A DNA stretch of 64,000 nucleotides from Alteromonas abrolhosensis (GTDB lineage: Bacteria; Pseudomonadota; Gammaproteobacteria; Enterobacterales; Alteromonadaceae). The DNA lies in the NCBI RefSeq assembly GCF_001953635.1, contig NZ_MEJH01000005.1, positions 248,001-312,000 on the forward strand, given 5' to 3'. Position numbers and translations under genes: made by a program. Below, one piece after another: positions 19,360-28,991 of the stretch (position 1 is the first letter of the stretch; each line of letters opens with the position of its first letter). The notes below the pieces were generated by a model. It saw nothing but the letters and a program-made list of their open reading frames with translations. It had not been told where the DNA came from and searched no databases.

Positions 19360-21957
19360 ATGAGAAAACTCGTATTAAGTTCCAGTGTGGCCCTTGCGCT
19401 GGGTCTAGCAGGCTGTGGTGGCTCCGATGAAACCCTTTCCGACATTCAGGCCGATACAGAAGTCCAAACACCATTTTCACGAATCGTTTTCGACCCAGCA
19501 AATGGGAACTTAAACATTCCTAACGACCTTCTTATGCTTCCGGGCGATGATGGTTTCTTCGATTACACACTAAATATACCGGTTGATGACCCTACAGATT
19601 TTGGTGACCCGCAAAACGCACTAAATGTACTAGACGGTTGGTCTACTCAGCATCCATTTGTTATCAACGTTGAAACACCGGTAGGCGCATCGCTTGATGA
19701 GAGCACGCTGGCTTCTGGTGTTTTACTGTTTGAAGCCACGCTAGGGCTTGACCAAAGTGACCCAGACTGCGCACAAGTTACTACGCCATCAGCGGGTTGT
19801 AAGCTTGGCGATCAACTTACTTACGGCGTTGATTATGTTTTAAGCCTGGCTGACAGTAACACCATTACTTTCGTACCTCTTAAGCCGCTCAAAGCAGCGC
19901 AGGGCTACATGTTGGTGATGACTACTGATTTAAAAGACTCTTCTGGAAAATCGGTTCAAGGCTCTACAACATGGGATACAGTAAGACAAGATATTAACAC
20001 CAACCCGCTATCTAGTGCTGCTCAGCTGCAATTACAAGGTTTGGTTAACTCATTGGTAAATCCTGTGCTTGGTGCTGGTTTCGACCGTGAAGACATTACC
20101 TATGTGTCTGCTTTCACCACCCAATCGGTTGCGAATTCGCTAGATACTATCAAAAAGGTAATGATTAGCCGCTTTGCACAATTAGCTGCAGCGGGTAGTC
20201 CGGCTGCAGCAACAGCGCTTCCTGCTATCACAGTAGGCGATGCGGCGGCGGCGCCAAATGCTATGGAAGCATTAGGACTAGTTAATTCGACCGTTGTTGC
20301 TGGCGCGGTAGAGCAGGGTAAACAAGGCTTACCTGAGCAAGTACAGGCAGCAATTGATGCGACTGATTTCAGCGTTCTTGAAACCTGTGGTGGCCTAGTT
20401 GGCACAGTGTCAGGACAACTCGCAGCGCAGTGGGGTGGATTGAACGATTTTGCAGTGGCAATTTCAACTGGCATTCTTGCGCAAGCAGGTCCTTTCTGTG
20501 CTGCGCAGCGTTACGAAGGTAATATTGCACTGCCTTACTTCCTAGGCGTACCTAGCGCAGAAAACCCACTTGCTCCAGTCAACGACTTCTGGAAAGCAGC
20601 GTGTGACAGCGGCATTGTATTAGCTGGCGCTCCGCAGGAATTGCTCGCTGATGCAGAGCCTGGTCCAAATGCACAAATGTGTTCGGCACTGGGTCTTGCA
20701 GATGTTCGTATCAACGGCGAGATGTTGGACAACGCTAGAAACATCACTAAGTTCAATCCATACCCTCAGCCAACAGGTGGCAATATGGGTACTGAAACGC
20801 TAGACGTTCAGGTGACCATACCAGACCCGGCAATTGCGGGCGCGTTAGGCTTCCCAATCAGCATGCCTGAAGCAGGGTGGCCAGTGGTTATTTTAGCGCA
20901 CGGCATTACCAGCAAGAAAGAAGATATGCTTGCTATCACAGGTACACTTTCTCTTGCGGGTGTCGCTTCGATTGCCATTGATCAACCATTACACGGTAGC
21001 CGTGGTTTTGATTTAAACGGCGACGGCACGGATGAAATCAACGCGACGACAGTAAGTGCAACGCACTACATGAACTTGGCGAGTCTACCTACTGCACGTG
21101 ATAACTTACGTCAAAGTGTGTCTGATTTACTGGGCTTGCGTCTAGGTCTAAACGCTGTGATTGATAATACAACAACTCAAAACGTTAAATTCGATATGGG
21201 TCGTGTATCAATTATGGGCGTGTCGCTTGGCGCTATTACTGGCGGTAACTTTGCTTCTGTTGCCAACACCTCAATGGGTGGTGATTTAGCCGCACTAGAC
21301 GGTATGTTTGCTGTTAAACAAGCTTCGCTTGAGTCTCCTGGGGGCGGTGTAGCGCAGTTCCTTCTAGAGTCAGCCGCCTTCGGCCCGCTGATTAAAGGCT
21401 TACTGCTTTCACAAGCTTCAGAAGATTTTGTAGCGTTGCTTAACCAACTGTATGAAACAACTGATGTAAGTGAAGCGCAGCTACGAGCGGCAGTATCAAT
21501 CTTTGAAGACAACTTGACTGCAGAACAAGCTGCTGCTGTAAATGCCGTATTCGCTGAGTTCGCATTTGCCGCACAAACTGTGATGGATGCAGGAGACCCG
21601 ACTAACTATGCTGAGGTACTAGGTAGCAACACGCCTGTCCATATGATGACAGTAGTGGGTGACGGTAGTGAAGAGAACCTGCCTGATCAAGTTATCCCAG
21701 TTTCAACGGCATTACCGTTGTCTGGTCAGCTTCCACTTGCGGCGACTATTGGCCTAGAACAAGTAACCACGACGCAGGGACCTGCAGCAGATCCTATCAG
21801 CGGTATTGTTTTGTTTAATGCCGGAGCACACGCGTCTAGCTTGAGCCCAACGGCGAACGCAGCGGTAACCACAGAAATGCAAAAAGAAGTAGCTGGTTAC
21901 ATAGCGTCTGACGCTTTAGTACTTCCAATTTCTGATGAAAGCGTAGTTGCTAACTAG
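19360..21957 (+). CDS. VolA/Pla-1/cef-type extracellular lipase lipoprotein
   Basis: Predicted surface lipoprotein that hydrolyses lipids or lysophospholipids. The signal ends GLAGCGG with Cys19. An N-terminal domain of about 250 residues with FDPANGNLNIPNDL matches the virulence-factor lipase N-domain. The alpha/beta-hydrolase part has the oxyanion motif LAHGITS near residue 515 and nucleophile elbow GVSLG with Ser622. At 865 aa it fits this family. TAGGGAG precedes the ATG by 5 bases. It is closed by its own terminator and lies before an acylase lipoprotein. Function is by family; fatty-acid scavenging is inferred. Confidence 0.85.
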   Translation: MRKLVLSSSVALALGLAGCGGSDETLSDIQADTEVQTPFSRIVFDPANGNLNIPNDLLMLPGDDGFFDYTLNIPVDDPTDFGDPQNALNVLDGWSTQHPFVINVETPVGASLDESTLASGVLLFEATLGLDQSDPDCAQVTTPSAGCKLGDQLTYGVDYVLSLADSNTITFVPLKPLKAAQGYMLVMTTDLKDSSGKSVQGSTTWDTVRQDINTNPLSSAAQLQLQGLVNSLVNPVLGAGFDREDITYVSAFTTQSVANSLDTIKKVMISRFAQLAAAGSPAAATALPAITVGDAAAAPNAMEALGLVNSTVVAGAVEQGKQGLPEQVQAAIDATDFSVLETCGGLVGTVSGQLAAQWGGLNDFAVAISTGILAQAGPFCAAQRYEGNIALPYFLGVPSAENPLAPVNDFWKAACDSGIVLAGAPQELLADAEPGPNAQMCSALGLADVRINGEMLDNARNITKFNPYPQPTGGNMGTETLDVQVTIPDPAIAGALGFPISMPEAGWPVVILAHGITSKKEDMLAITGTLSLAGVASIAIDQPLHGSRGFDLNGDGTDEINATTVSATHYMNLASLPTARDNLRQSVSDLLGLRLGLNAVIDNTTTQNVKFDMGRVSIMGVSLGAITGGNFASVANTSMGGDLAALDGMFAVKQASLESPGGGVAQFLLESAAFGPLIKGLLLSQASEDFVALLNQLYETTDVSEAQLRAAVSIFEDNLTAEQAAAVNAVFAEFAFAAQTVMDAGDPTNYAEVLGSNTPVHMMTVVGDGSEENLPDQVIPVSTALPLSGQLPLAATIGLEQVTTTQGPAADPISGIVLFNAGAHASSLSPTANAAVTTEMQKEVAGYIASDALVLPISDESVVAN

Positions 21958-22012
21958 TCAAACTCAATTGACGCAAATTGCAGTGTTATAACTGCTTAAA
22001 ATTAAACATGTA

Positions 22013-22039
22013 AAAGCCGGCATTATCGCCGGCTTTTTT
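22013..22039 (+). terminator. Terminator after lipase gene
   Basis: GCCGGC/GCCGGC stem with 6-base loop, extended by A-T pairs, then six T residues. Confidence 0.88.
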
Positions 22040-22197
22040 GTTGAAAAATTAGAATGTTGTTTGAATGTTTCAGGTTGTTAATGTAGTGTAAATTTCAGGT
22101 CGGATCAGTTTTACTTTTGTTGTAACTAACACCGCATCAAAGACGCGTACAGTACGAGTGGTTGACCTTTTTCATTTATCATTAGGGAACATTTGAG

Positions 22198-24723
22198 ATG
22201 ATTACTACCAACACCTTTACCGCTAAACGGACACTTATTGCACTGTCTCTAACAGCGTTACTTGCAGCTTGTGGGGATAACGATAACGACTTTTCTAACA
22301 TAGAACAGCCTTCGCCGACCACACCAACAACGCCAGACCCGGTACCGACGCCCATTCCCTCTTTTGCCCCTAACGGGACATTGTCTGCAGAAGTGACGTG
22401 GACCACATATGGTGTACCTCACATAAAGGCAGATAACTTAGAAAGCATGGCTTACGGGGTAGGCTACGCGTTTGCACGTGACAACATGTGTGTTTTGGCT
22501 GACCAAATTGTTAAGTACAATTCTGAGCGAGCCAAATACTTCGGTCCAGATACAGTTCCGGGAAGCGGTGATTCTGAACATCTTATCAACGATTTCGGTT
22601 TTCTCACCCTAGGAATAAGAGCACTAGCGGAAGAAAACTTACCAAGGTTGTCAGCCAATTCACGTGCCATGTTTCAGGGTTATACCGCAGGTTACAACCG
22701 TTATTTAAATGAAACGCCTGTCGAAGAACAAGACCAAAGCTGTGCGGGGCAGCCTTGGGTTAGCGAAATCGACAGTGTAGATCTCTTGACCTACTCGCTA
22801 GGTGTTGCGTTGCTCCCCGGGGCTGCAAACTTCCTGGGTCCCATGTTCATTGCTGCGCCAGAGGGTGAAAGCTATTTACCTACGCCTGCAGCGTCACCAA
22901 GTGAAGTCGCGTCTTCTTTTAAAATCACACCAACCGTTGGCTTGCCTCAACGAAATCCTCAGGAAATGGGGTCGAACGGCTGGGGACTAGGCAGTGATAA
23001 AACTACCAATGGTAAAGGTATGGTTTTAGGGAACCCACATTTCCCGCATACCGGCAATTTACGTTTTTGGAATTTCCACGCTCAAGTGCCAGGGCATATG
23101 AACGTGACAGGGGGCTCATTGATGGGCTTGCCAGGCGCAGTGAATATAGGATTTAACGATAACGTTGCGTGGACTCACACCTTCTCTACTGCAGAACACT
23201 TTATCGTTTATCAGTTAACGCTTGATGAAAACGATGGGTCAGGATTAACTCATGTAGTTGATGGTAATAGGCGAACCATCTATGAAAAGCCACTTCAAAT
23301 TGAAGTCGCTGTTGGCGGTGGCCAAACTATAAAACTCAATAAAACCGCGTACTACACTAATTACGGTCCAATGATTGAGGTTCCAGGAAGTTTTGATTGG
23401 AATAGCAATAACGCATTTGCCATAAAAGACGCTAACTTACCTAATTTTGATATCGTCGATCATTGGCTTGCTATGAATATGGCTACGTCGATGGATGAGT
23501 TTAAGCAAGCGTTTAAAGACTACGACGGCGTAATATTTAATAACACCATGGCGGCTTCTGCTGACGGTCAAGTTTTCTATATAGATGACTCAACTGTACC
23601 TAATTTAACCGAAACGGCTATTGAGCAACTAACGACAAATCCATTGCTTATTCAAACCAAAGCAGCCGCTGGTTTTACCGTTTTGCCAGGCCATATTTCT
23701 CAATTCGATTTCGAAGGGCCAGTGCCGTATGAAGAAGCGCCGAAATATGAAGGGACAGATTCAGTTCAGAACTCAAACGATAGCTATTGGTTAACAAATT
23801 TGAATTCCCCGATAGTGGTGAGCAATCCGTTGTTCGGAAGCGTGGAATATCAACAAACCTTGCGCTCGCGCATGGGGCAACAGTTTATTGAAAACGAAGC
23901 GGGTAGTGATGGCACATTCACGCCTGAAGAAGTAGAAGGTCTTCTACTAAACAACCGCAGTTATCTAGCTGAAAATATCCTACCCTCACTCTTAGCGCTT
24001 TGTGCTACACAAGGGGATACGCCTGTTGATGTAGATGGCAATAGTGTAGATGTTTCCCAAGCTTGTGCGGCATTAGAAGATTGGGACGGCACCATGAACC
24101 TAACAAGCACGGGAGCTCACGTATTCAGAGAGTTCGCTTTTCAATTCAATCAAGCTCCGCAGTGGGAAATACCTTTTTCCCTTGAGGCGCCCGTTACTAC
24201 GCCTTCAGGCCTAGTGCAAAACGACGTCACTCTTGAGCAATTGGCGAGAGCTACGCAAATTATTGAACAAGCAGGTGTGGCTTTTGATGCGCCTTTAGGC
24301 GACGTGCAGTTTGTAGAGCGAAGCTTACCAGATGGTTCTGCTTCTGGCGTTAAACTGCCATGGGCAGGAGCGCACAATATAGAAGGTGGCTTTAACGTTT
24401 TTGACGTAATTCGAAACAGAAATGGCACCTTACTTCCACGTCATACTTACAATACGGTGAACAGTAGCACAATTATGAGTGCTGAAGCTGAAGGCTATCA
24501 TATCAACTATGGAACTAGTTGGGCGATGGTCATCAATTTCACTGATGAAGGTCCTAAAGGCCGTGGAATTTTGACGTACTCGCAGTCACGCAAATATGGC
24601 AGTGAGCATTTCTTGGATCAAACTCAGCTCTATTCAACACAACCGACATTGAGGGACATCTTTTTCACAGACGAGGAAATAGAAGCTAACAAGATAGAGC
24701 AAGTTACCCTATCGTCAGAATAA
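22198..24723 (+). CDS. Penicillin/acyl-homoserine-lactone acylase family lipoprotein
   Basis: Ntn-hydrolase that cleaves an amide between an acyl chain and an amine. The lipoprotein signal ends LLAAC with Cys25, followed by a Pro/Thr-rich linker. After an alpha chain of about 200 residues, the self-processing site GSNGWGLG places the nucleophile at Ser259. NPHFPHTG and NDNVAWTHTFS are typical beta-chain motifs. The length of 841 aa fits the PvdQ/aculeacin acylase group. Possible substrates are AHL signals, acylated peptides or lipids; sequence does not decide. It sits directly after the lipase gene, but the terminator between them argues for its own promoter. Confidence 0.87.
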   Translation: MITTNTFTAKRTLIALSLTALLAACGDNDNDFSNIEQPSPTTPTTPDPVPTPIPSFAPNGTLSAEVTWTTYGVPHIKADNLESMAYGVGYAFARDNMCVLADQIVKYNSERAKYFGPDTVPGSGDSEHLINDFGFLTLGIRALAEENLPRLSANSRAMFQGYTAGYNRYLNETPVEEQDQSCAGQPWVSEIDSVDLLTYSLGVALLPGAANFLGPMFIAAPEGESYLPTPAASPSEVASSFKITPTVGLPQRNPQEMGSNGWGLGSDKTTNGKGMVLGNPHFPHTGNLRFWNFHAQVPGHMNVTGGSLMGLPGAVNIGFNDNVAWTHTFSTAEHFIVYQLTLDENDGSGLTHVVDGNRRTIYEKPLQIEVAVGGGQTIKLNKTAYYTNYGPMIEVPGSFDWNSNNAFAIKDANLPNFDIVDHWLAMNMATSMDEFKQAFKDYDGVIFNNTMAASADGQVFYIDDSTVPNLTETAIEQLTTNPLLIQTKAAAGFTVLPGHISQFDFEGPVPYEEAPKYEGTDSVQNSNDSYWLTNLNSPIVVSNPLFGSVEYQQTLRSRMGQQFIENEAGSDGTFTPEEVEGLLLNNRSYLAENILPSLLALCATQGDTPVDVDGNSVDVSQACAALEDWDGTMNLTSTGAHVFREFAFQFNQAPQWEIPFSLEAPVTTPSGLVQNDVTLEQLARATQIIEQAGVAFDAPLGDVQFVERSLPDGSASGVKLPWAGAHNIEGGFNVFDVIRNRNGTLLPRHTYNTVNSSTIMSAEAEGYHINYGTSWAMVINFTDEGPKGRGILTYSQSRKYGSEHFLDQTQLYSTQPTLRDIFFTDEEIEANKIEQVTLSSE

Positions 24724-24754
24724 GATGAGGCTGGTATTATAGCGTAATTAAAAC

Positions 24755-24789
24755 AGCGACTTTGCTTTGGTAAAGGCAAGGTCGCTATT
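24755..24789 (+). terminator. Probable terminator after acylase gene
   Basis: AGCGAC/GTCGCT with further TTGC/GCAA pairing forms a hairpin; only a short T run follows. Confidence 0.55.
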
Positions 24790-24842
24790 TACGTTGTGGG
24801 TAATCAACCACGCTTACCCGTTTATCTTACTAGGAGTAAAGT

Positions 24843-25877
24843 TTGGAGTTTTTGTACGAATACGGTTTGTTTGTTGCCAAAGCAGTGACATTAGTTATCG
24901 CTTTTGTAGTGGTTGTTTCAACCATTGTTGGTGTAGCGAGTAAGCAAAAACAGGGGAAAGGCCAACTTGAAATCGTGTCTATATCTGAACAATTAAAAGA
25001 TATCACGAACTATGCAAAACAGGTGCTTTTAGACAAGAACGCGTTAAAGAAGCTAGCAAAAGAGCAGAAAAAAGAAGCTAAAGCTAAAAGCAAATCTAAG
25101 AACAAAGAACAGGGCGAAGAATCTCAAAAGTCCCGTCTTTATGTGATCGACTTTAAAGGCTCTATGGATGCCCACGAAGTTGAGCATTTGCGCGAAGAAA
25201 TCACAGCCATTTTATGCGTAGCCAACAAAGAAGACGAAGTTTTGGTTCGCCTGGAAAGTGGTGGTGGTGTAGTGCATGGGTATGGACTAGCGGCGTCGCA
25301 ACTGCAGCGCATTAAAGAAAAAGGCCTTAAACTTACCATTGCTGTCGATAAGGTTGCTGCAAGTGGTGGTTACATGATGGCGTGCGTTGCAGATAAGTTA
25401 CTAGCTTCTCAATTTGCCTATATCGGCAGCATTGGTGTGCTTGCTCAGTTACCAAACTTTAATAAGTTACTAAAGAAGAACGATATTGAATTCGAGCAAC
25501 ATACAGCAGGGGAATTTAAACGTACCCTAACCATATTTGGCGAGAATAACGATGAAGGTCGTGCGAAATTTAAAGAAGAAATCGAAGAAATTCACGTATT
25601 GTTTAAAGATTTCGTACACAGCCAACGTCCAGATATGGACATAGATAAAGTCGCGACAGGAGAGTACTGGCCCGGTGTAAAAGCAAAGGCACTCGGTTTA
25701 ATCGACGATATTACAACATCTGATGACTATATTCTCTCTCATTACCCAGAACGGGAAATATTTAGTGTTAAGTATTCAGTGAAAAAGAACGTAGCAGAAA
25801 AGCTTGGTATGTCGGCAGCAAATGTTGTCGAGCGCGTCTTTATGAAATCAATGAATAAAGCGCGTCACTGGTTTTAA
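24843..25877 (+). CDS. sohB: SohB membrane-anchored S49 peptidase
   Basis: Inner-membrane signal-peptide-peptidase-like protease. A single N-terminal membrane segment lies near residues 9-31, followed by a lysine-rich linker (residues 65-95). The S49 domain has nucleophile Ser174 in AASGGYMMA and general base Lys226 in GEFKRTLT. The length of 344 aa matches SohB. The start is TTG, 6 bases after AGGAG. An 11-bp inverted repeat follows the stop. The physiological substrate is not known. Confidence 0.92.
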   Translation: MEFLYEYGLFVAKAVTLVIAFVVVVSTIVGVASKQKQGKGQLEIVSISEQLKDITNYAKQVLLDKNALKKLAKEQKKEAKAKSKSKNKEQGEESQKSRLYVIDFKGSMDAHEVEHLREEITAILCVANKEDEVLVRLESGGGVVHGYGLAASQLQRIKEKGLKLTIAVDKVAASGGYMMACVADKLLASQFAYIGSIGVLAQLPNFNKLLKKNDIEFEQHTAGEFKRTLTIFGENNDEGRAKFKEEIEEIHVLFKDFVHSQRPDMDIDKVATGEYWPGVKAKALGLIDDITTSDDYILSHYPEREIFSVKYSVKKNVAEKLGMSAANVVERVFMKSMNKARHWF

Positions 25878-25890
25878 TGCCACCAGAGCG

Positions 25891-25935
25891 TCTGTGTCTA
25901 TGAGTCAGGACAGAGTGACACTTTATAGACACAGA
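25891..25935. other. 11-bp inverted repeat in the sohB 3' region
   Basis: TCTGTGTCTAT and ATAGACACAGA are exact reverse complements separated by 23 bases. There is no T tract. It may form a stable 3'-end structure or be a binding site before the TetR gene 44 bp downstream. Confidence 0.5.
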
Positions 25936-25978
25936 TGCCCATTAAGTTTCTAACCTACAAAAAGATAATAAATAGAAT

Positions 25979-26602
25979 ATGGCACGGCATACTAAAACCG
26001 ATATATTGGATGCAGCAGAGTACTTGTTTTCTCAAAGCGGGTTTACACAGACTTCCATGCGTGAAATTACCGCAAGAGCAGAAGTAAATTTGGCTTCAGT
26101 AAACTATCATTTCGGCAGTAAGAAAAACTTGATTCAAGCCGTATTTAAACGGTATTTCGATCATCTAATGCCGGAAGTAGAGGCTTGCTTAGCGTCCTTG
26201 CCGTCCATCAACGGCGCAAAAGGTGTTGAACAGCTGCTATATTCTTTGATCCCCCCGATGTTAAACCTTAATGCTATTTCCGATCAGGGTACTGCTACTT
26301 TTGTGAAATTGTTGGGTCGCGGCTATAACGAAACACAGGGGCATTTGCGTAAATTCTTAATGAATGACTACGGTAATTGTATAAGAGCGTTGGTTGATGC
26401 CATAAGACGTTGTTTACCGGAACTACCCGAAGAAGAGTTATTTTGGCGATTGCATTTTGCGATGGGTAGTTTTGTATTTTCTATGGCGTCAAGCCAAGCG
26501 TTAACGGAAATCGCAGAGTCTGATTTTCACAAACATGTCGATATAAAAGAGGTAATCCAACACCTTGTTCCTTTTGTAGCTCAAGGTCTTGCGGGTAAAT
26601 AA
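25979..26602 (+). CDS. TetR-family regulator, PsrA-like
   Basis: One-component repressor with an N-terminal helix-turn-helix: TSMREITARAEVNLASVNYHFGS near residues 25-47. The 160-residue ligand domain resembles that of PsrA-type regulators, which sense long-chain acyl ligands and control fatty-acid catabolism. That resemblance is by eye and not decisive. The length of 207 aa is normal. No strong ribosome site is visible before the ATG. Its targets are not evident; acyl-CoA genes lie about 8 kb away. Confidence 0.8.
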   Translation: MARHTKTDILDAAEYLFSQSGFTQTSMREITARAEVNLASVNYHFGSKKNLIQAVFKRYFDHLMPEVEACLASLPSINGAKGVEQLLYSLIPPMLNLNAISDQGTATFVKLLGRGYNETQGHLRKFLMNDYGNCIRALVDAIRRCLPELPEEELFWRLHFAMGSFVFSMASSQALTEIAESDFHKHVDIKEVIQHLVPFVAQGLAGK

Positions 26603-26670
26603 ATTTAAACGAAATGACACGAGCTCAGCCATACTAAGGCTCATTACCAGTAGAAGTGAACTGTGCGCTG

Positions 26671-26711
26671 ATATAACGCTAGTCACCCTTAAAGGCGACT
26701 AAACGTTATAT
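26671..26711. other. Long imperfect inverted repeat between convergent genes
   Basis: A 17-base arm ATATAACGCTAGTCACC pairs with 26694-26711 with one mismatch and one bulge, around the loop CTTAAA. It lies between the convergent TetR and lysine-rich protein genes and probably forms a strong hairpin. The T tract of a standard terminator is missing. Confidence 0.6.
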
Positions 26712-26737
26712 ACGACACACCAATCTCTAAAAGCGAG

Positions 26738-27085
26738 TTAGCGTGGAAGGGTTGCGCCAGGCACTTCTGCATTAAGCTTTTCAGCCCAGAAGTCTTTAAC
26801 CGAAAACCCTGATTTTTTAGAAGAAGATGCTTTCTTCTTAGCAGGTTTAGCCGCCGCTTTGGTTGATTTTTTCGGCGCTTTTTTCTCTACGTTTTTACTC
26901 GTACCCTCAGACGAGCCAGAAGCTAACGACTCTGTCATTTCTTGAAGCTGTGCTAAGCGTACGTTCTTGCCACCGTCTACGCTGTACCATCCGCTTTTAC
27001 TTTCAATAGATGGAGCTTTTCCGTTTGCCTTTTTATACGCTGCAGTAAACGCCGCTACGACTTCGTCTTTATCTAAGTTTGCCAT
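26738..27085 (-). CDS. Small lysine-rich protein, SyrB-like
   Basis: A 115-aa basic protein. Residues 1-50 form a compact part containing GWYSVDGGKNVRL. Residues 65-92 are a Lys/Ala/Pro-rich tail resembling histone-H1-like segments. The C-terminus, FSVKDFWAEKLN, looks folded again. Similar proteins in this bacterial group are sometimes called SyrB-like. The basic tail suggests nucleic-acid binding, which is inference. It is divergent from the NIF3 gene. Confidence 0.7.
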   Translation of the reverse strand: MANLDKDEVVAAFTAAYKKANGKAPSIESKSGWYSVDGGKNVRLAQLQEMTESLASGSSEGTSKNVEKKAPKKSTKAAAKPAKKKASSSKKSGFSVKDFWAEKLNAEVPGATLPR

Positions 27086-27313
27086 GCTTTTTTGCTCTTT
27101 ATTTTGTTAAGATGACGAACGTTTTAGGTCTTTTGCTACCTTTGCAAAGCTTAAAAATAAATGCCCCGCAAAAACAAACCTGATAAGTGTAGCAACGCCA
27201 GTGACAGGCTTACTTACCACTCAAATTTGTCTAATAACGGGTATAATGCTTAACGTTCGCGTCTTTTTATAACGTTTTTTGAACAATATGTCTAACTTTC
27301 GACCGGAGGACCT

Positions 27314-28075
27314 GTGTCTGTTACCAATGTAGAGCTACAAAATTATCTTGATGGGATGTTAAGGGTGAGTGAAATTAGTGATTACTGCCCGAATGGTTTA
27401 CAGGTAGAGGGCGCAAGTAAAATTGAGAAAGTCGTAACTGGCGTTACTGCGTCACAAGCACTACTCGATGCTGCCATCGAAGCCAAGGCCGATGCGCTAA
27501 TCGTTCACCATGGTTATTTTTGGAAAGGTGAATCACAAGTGATTGCCGGTATGAAAAAGCGCCGCCTTCAAACGTTACTCTCAAATGATATCAATTTATA
27601 TGCATATCATCTTCCATTGGATGTACACCCAGAATTTGGAAATAACCGCCAGCTAGCGTCTCTTCTAGACATACAAAATGTAAGCGCAGTAAGTGACGTC
27701 AAACCTGTTGGTGTTGTTATGCAGGGAAACTTTGAAGTAGAAATCACAGGAACTGAGCTACAGGCCAAGTTACAGCAAATTTTAGGAAGAGACGTACTAT
27801 TAGAGGGGCCTGCGTCTAAGCCTATTTCAACACTCGCTTGGTGCACAGGCGGAGGTCAGGGGTTTATCGAACAAGCCGTTGAACTCGGCGTCGATGCTTT
27901 CATTACCGGTGAGGTGTCTGAGCAAACAGTACATACTGCTAGAGAAATGGGTATCACGTTTTTTGCAGCGGGCCATCATGCTACTGAGCGCTATGGCGTG
28001 AAGTCGTTGGGCGAACACTTAGCGCAGCAATTTGATGTTTGTGTTGAATTTATTGATATTAACAACCCCGCTTAA
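27314..28075 (+). CDS. NIF3/YbgI-family dinuclear metal protein
   Basis: Member of the NIF3-like family, which forms hexamers with a dinuclear metal site. VHHGYFWKGE near residue 64 carries two His ligands, HLPLDVHPEFGN further metal-site residues, and AGHHATERYG near the end the remaining ones. The length of 253 aa and the overall sequence match YbgI. GTG is the start, three bases after GGAGGA. The stop is 16 bases from cmoM, so they may be co-transcribed. The biochemical role of the family is not settled. Confidence 0.88.
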   Translation: MSVTNVELQNYLDGMLRVSEISDYCPNGLQVEGASKIEKVVTGVTASQALLDAAIEAKADALIVHHGYFWKGESQVIAGMKKRRLQTLLSNDINLYAYHLPLDVHPEFGNNRQLASLLDIQNVSAVSDVKPVGVVMQGNFEVEITGTELQAKLQQILGRDVLLEGPASKPISTLAWCTGGGQGFIEQAVELGVDAFITGEVSEQTVHTAREMGITFFAAGHHATERYGVKSLGEHLAQQFDVCVEFIDINNPA

Positions 28076-28090
28076 TGATGAATGTAGTGT

Positions 28091-28834
28091 ATGAATAACG
28101 ATCGTATTTTCGATGGTATCGCGGAAAAATTCTCAAACAACATATATGGCACTACAAAGGGAAAGCTTAGACACACTCTATTATGCGATGTTCTAGACCC
28201 TTATTTGGAAACCCCGGTTCACGCGATTGAGATAGGCGGAGGCACAGGGGTTATGACTGCGCACATTGCATCTAAAGGGCATTCAGTGGTGTTAACCGAT
28301 GCGTCAAAAGATGTTCTCAAACAAGCAGAGTCGCTACTTGCTGATGCGCCAAATATTACAATTAGACATCAATACCTTCAGCAAATCGAGGATTTAAACT
28401 GCTTTGACTTAGTCATTTGTCATGCTGTATTAGAGTGGCTGGACGCGCCATTCGATGCTATCGAGTTTATGTATAACAACATGAAGCACGGCGCTCGATT
28501 AAGCTTGAGCTTCTTTAATCAGGATGCAAACTTATTTGCTAATGCTATATACGGCAACTTCGATTACATTGCTAAGGGAATGAAGGTTAAAAAGCAAGTA
28601 AGGCTAAACCCTAAACAACCGCTAAGTGCAATGCGGGTTGTGGAATACTGCAGTTCGCTGGGTTTTAAAATAGTAGACAAAGCGGGCATCCGTTGTTTCC
28701 ATGACTACATGCGCGATGTTACACATCAAAACAGCAAATTTGACGATCTACTTGCACTAGAGCGTCAGTACCACAAGCAAGCCCCTTATCTTTGGCTGGG
28801 AAAGTATTTTCAGCTGATTTTAGAAAAAGAATAA
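28091..28834 (+). CDS. cmoM: tRNA 5-carboxymethoxyuridine methyltransferase
   Basis: SAM-dependent methyltransferase that completes the wobble-uridine modification mcmo5U in tRNA. The N-terminal FDGIAEKFSNNIYGTTKG is a CmoM/SmtA hallmark. SAM motif I is EIGGGTG near residue 47. HAVLEWLD, GNFDYIAKGM, FHDYMRD and YLWLGKY all match E. coli CmoM. The length of 247 aa is close to the family norm. It follows the NIF3 gene closely. Confidence 0.92.
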   Translation: MNNDRIFDGIAEKFSNNIYGTTKGKLRHTLLCDVLDPYLETPVHAIEIGGGTGVMTAHIASKGHSVVLTDASKDVLKQAESLLADAPNITIRHQYLQQIEDLNCFDLVICHAVLEWLDAPFDAIEFMYNNMKHGARLSLSFFNQDANLFANAIYGNFDYIAKGMKVKKQVRLNPKQPLSAMRVVEYCSSLGFKIVDKAGIRCFHDYMRDVTHQNSKFDDLLALERQYHKQAPYLWLGKYFQLILEKE

Positions 28835-28885
28835 ACCAACTATGTTGTAAATGGCGCTGTAGTTGCGCTATGCGTATTGAAGGCG

Positions 28886-28965
28886 CAAGGATTACCCGCG
28901 TAGGTACTTATTTAGCGCTACTAATGTTAGCTATGTTAATGCAGCTACGCGGGAATTTTGCCTTG
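28886..28965. other. Extended hairpin between cmoM and ldhA
   Basis: CCCGCGTAG (28895) pairs with CTACGCGGG (28945), and outer CAAGG/CCTTG arms close the structure after an internal loop. It sits between the convergent cmoM and ldhA genes. No T tract follows directly, so it may be a Rho-independent terminator variant or an RNA element. Confidence 0.5.
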
Positions 28966-28991
28966 TAAAGGTATGTTCTGAAGGTGAGGGG

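Noticed and set aside
20100..20474. Antisense reading frame inside the lipase gene
   Set aside because: It is a shadow of the Ala-rich coding frame and has no ribosome site or family motif.
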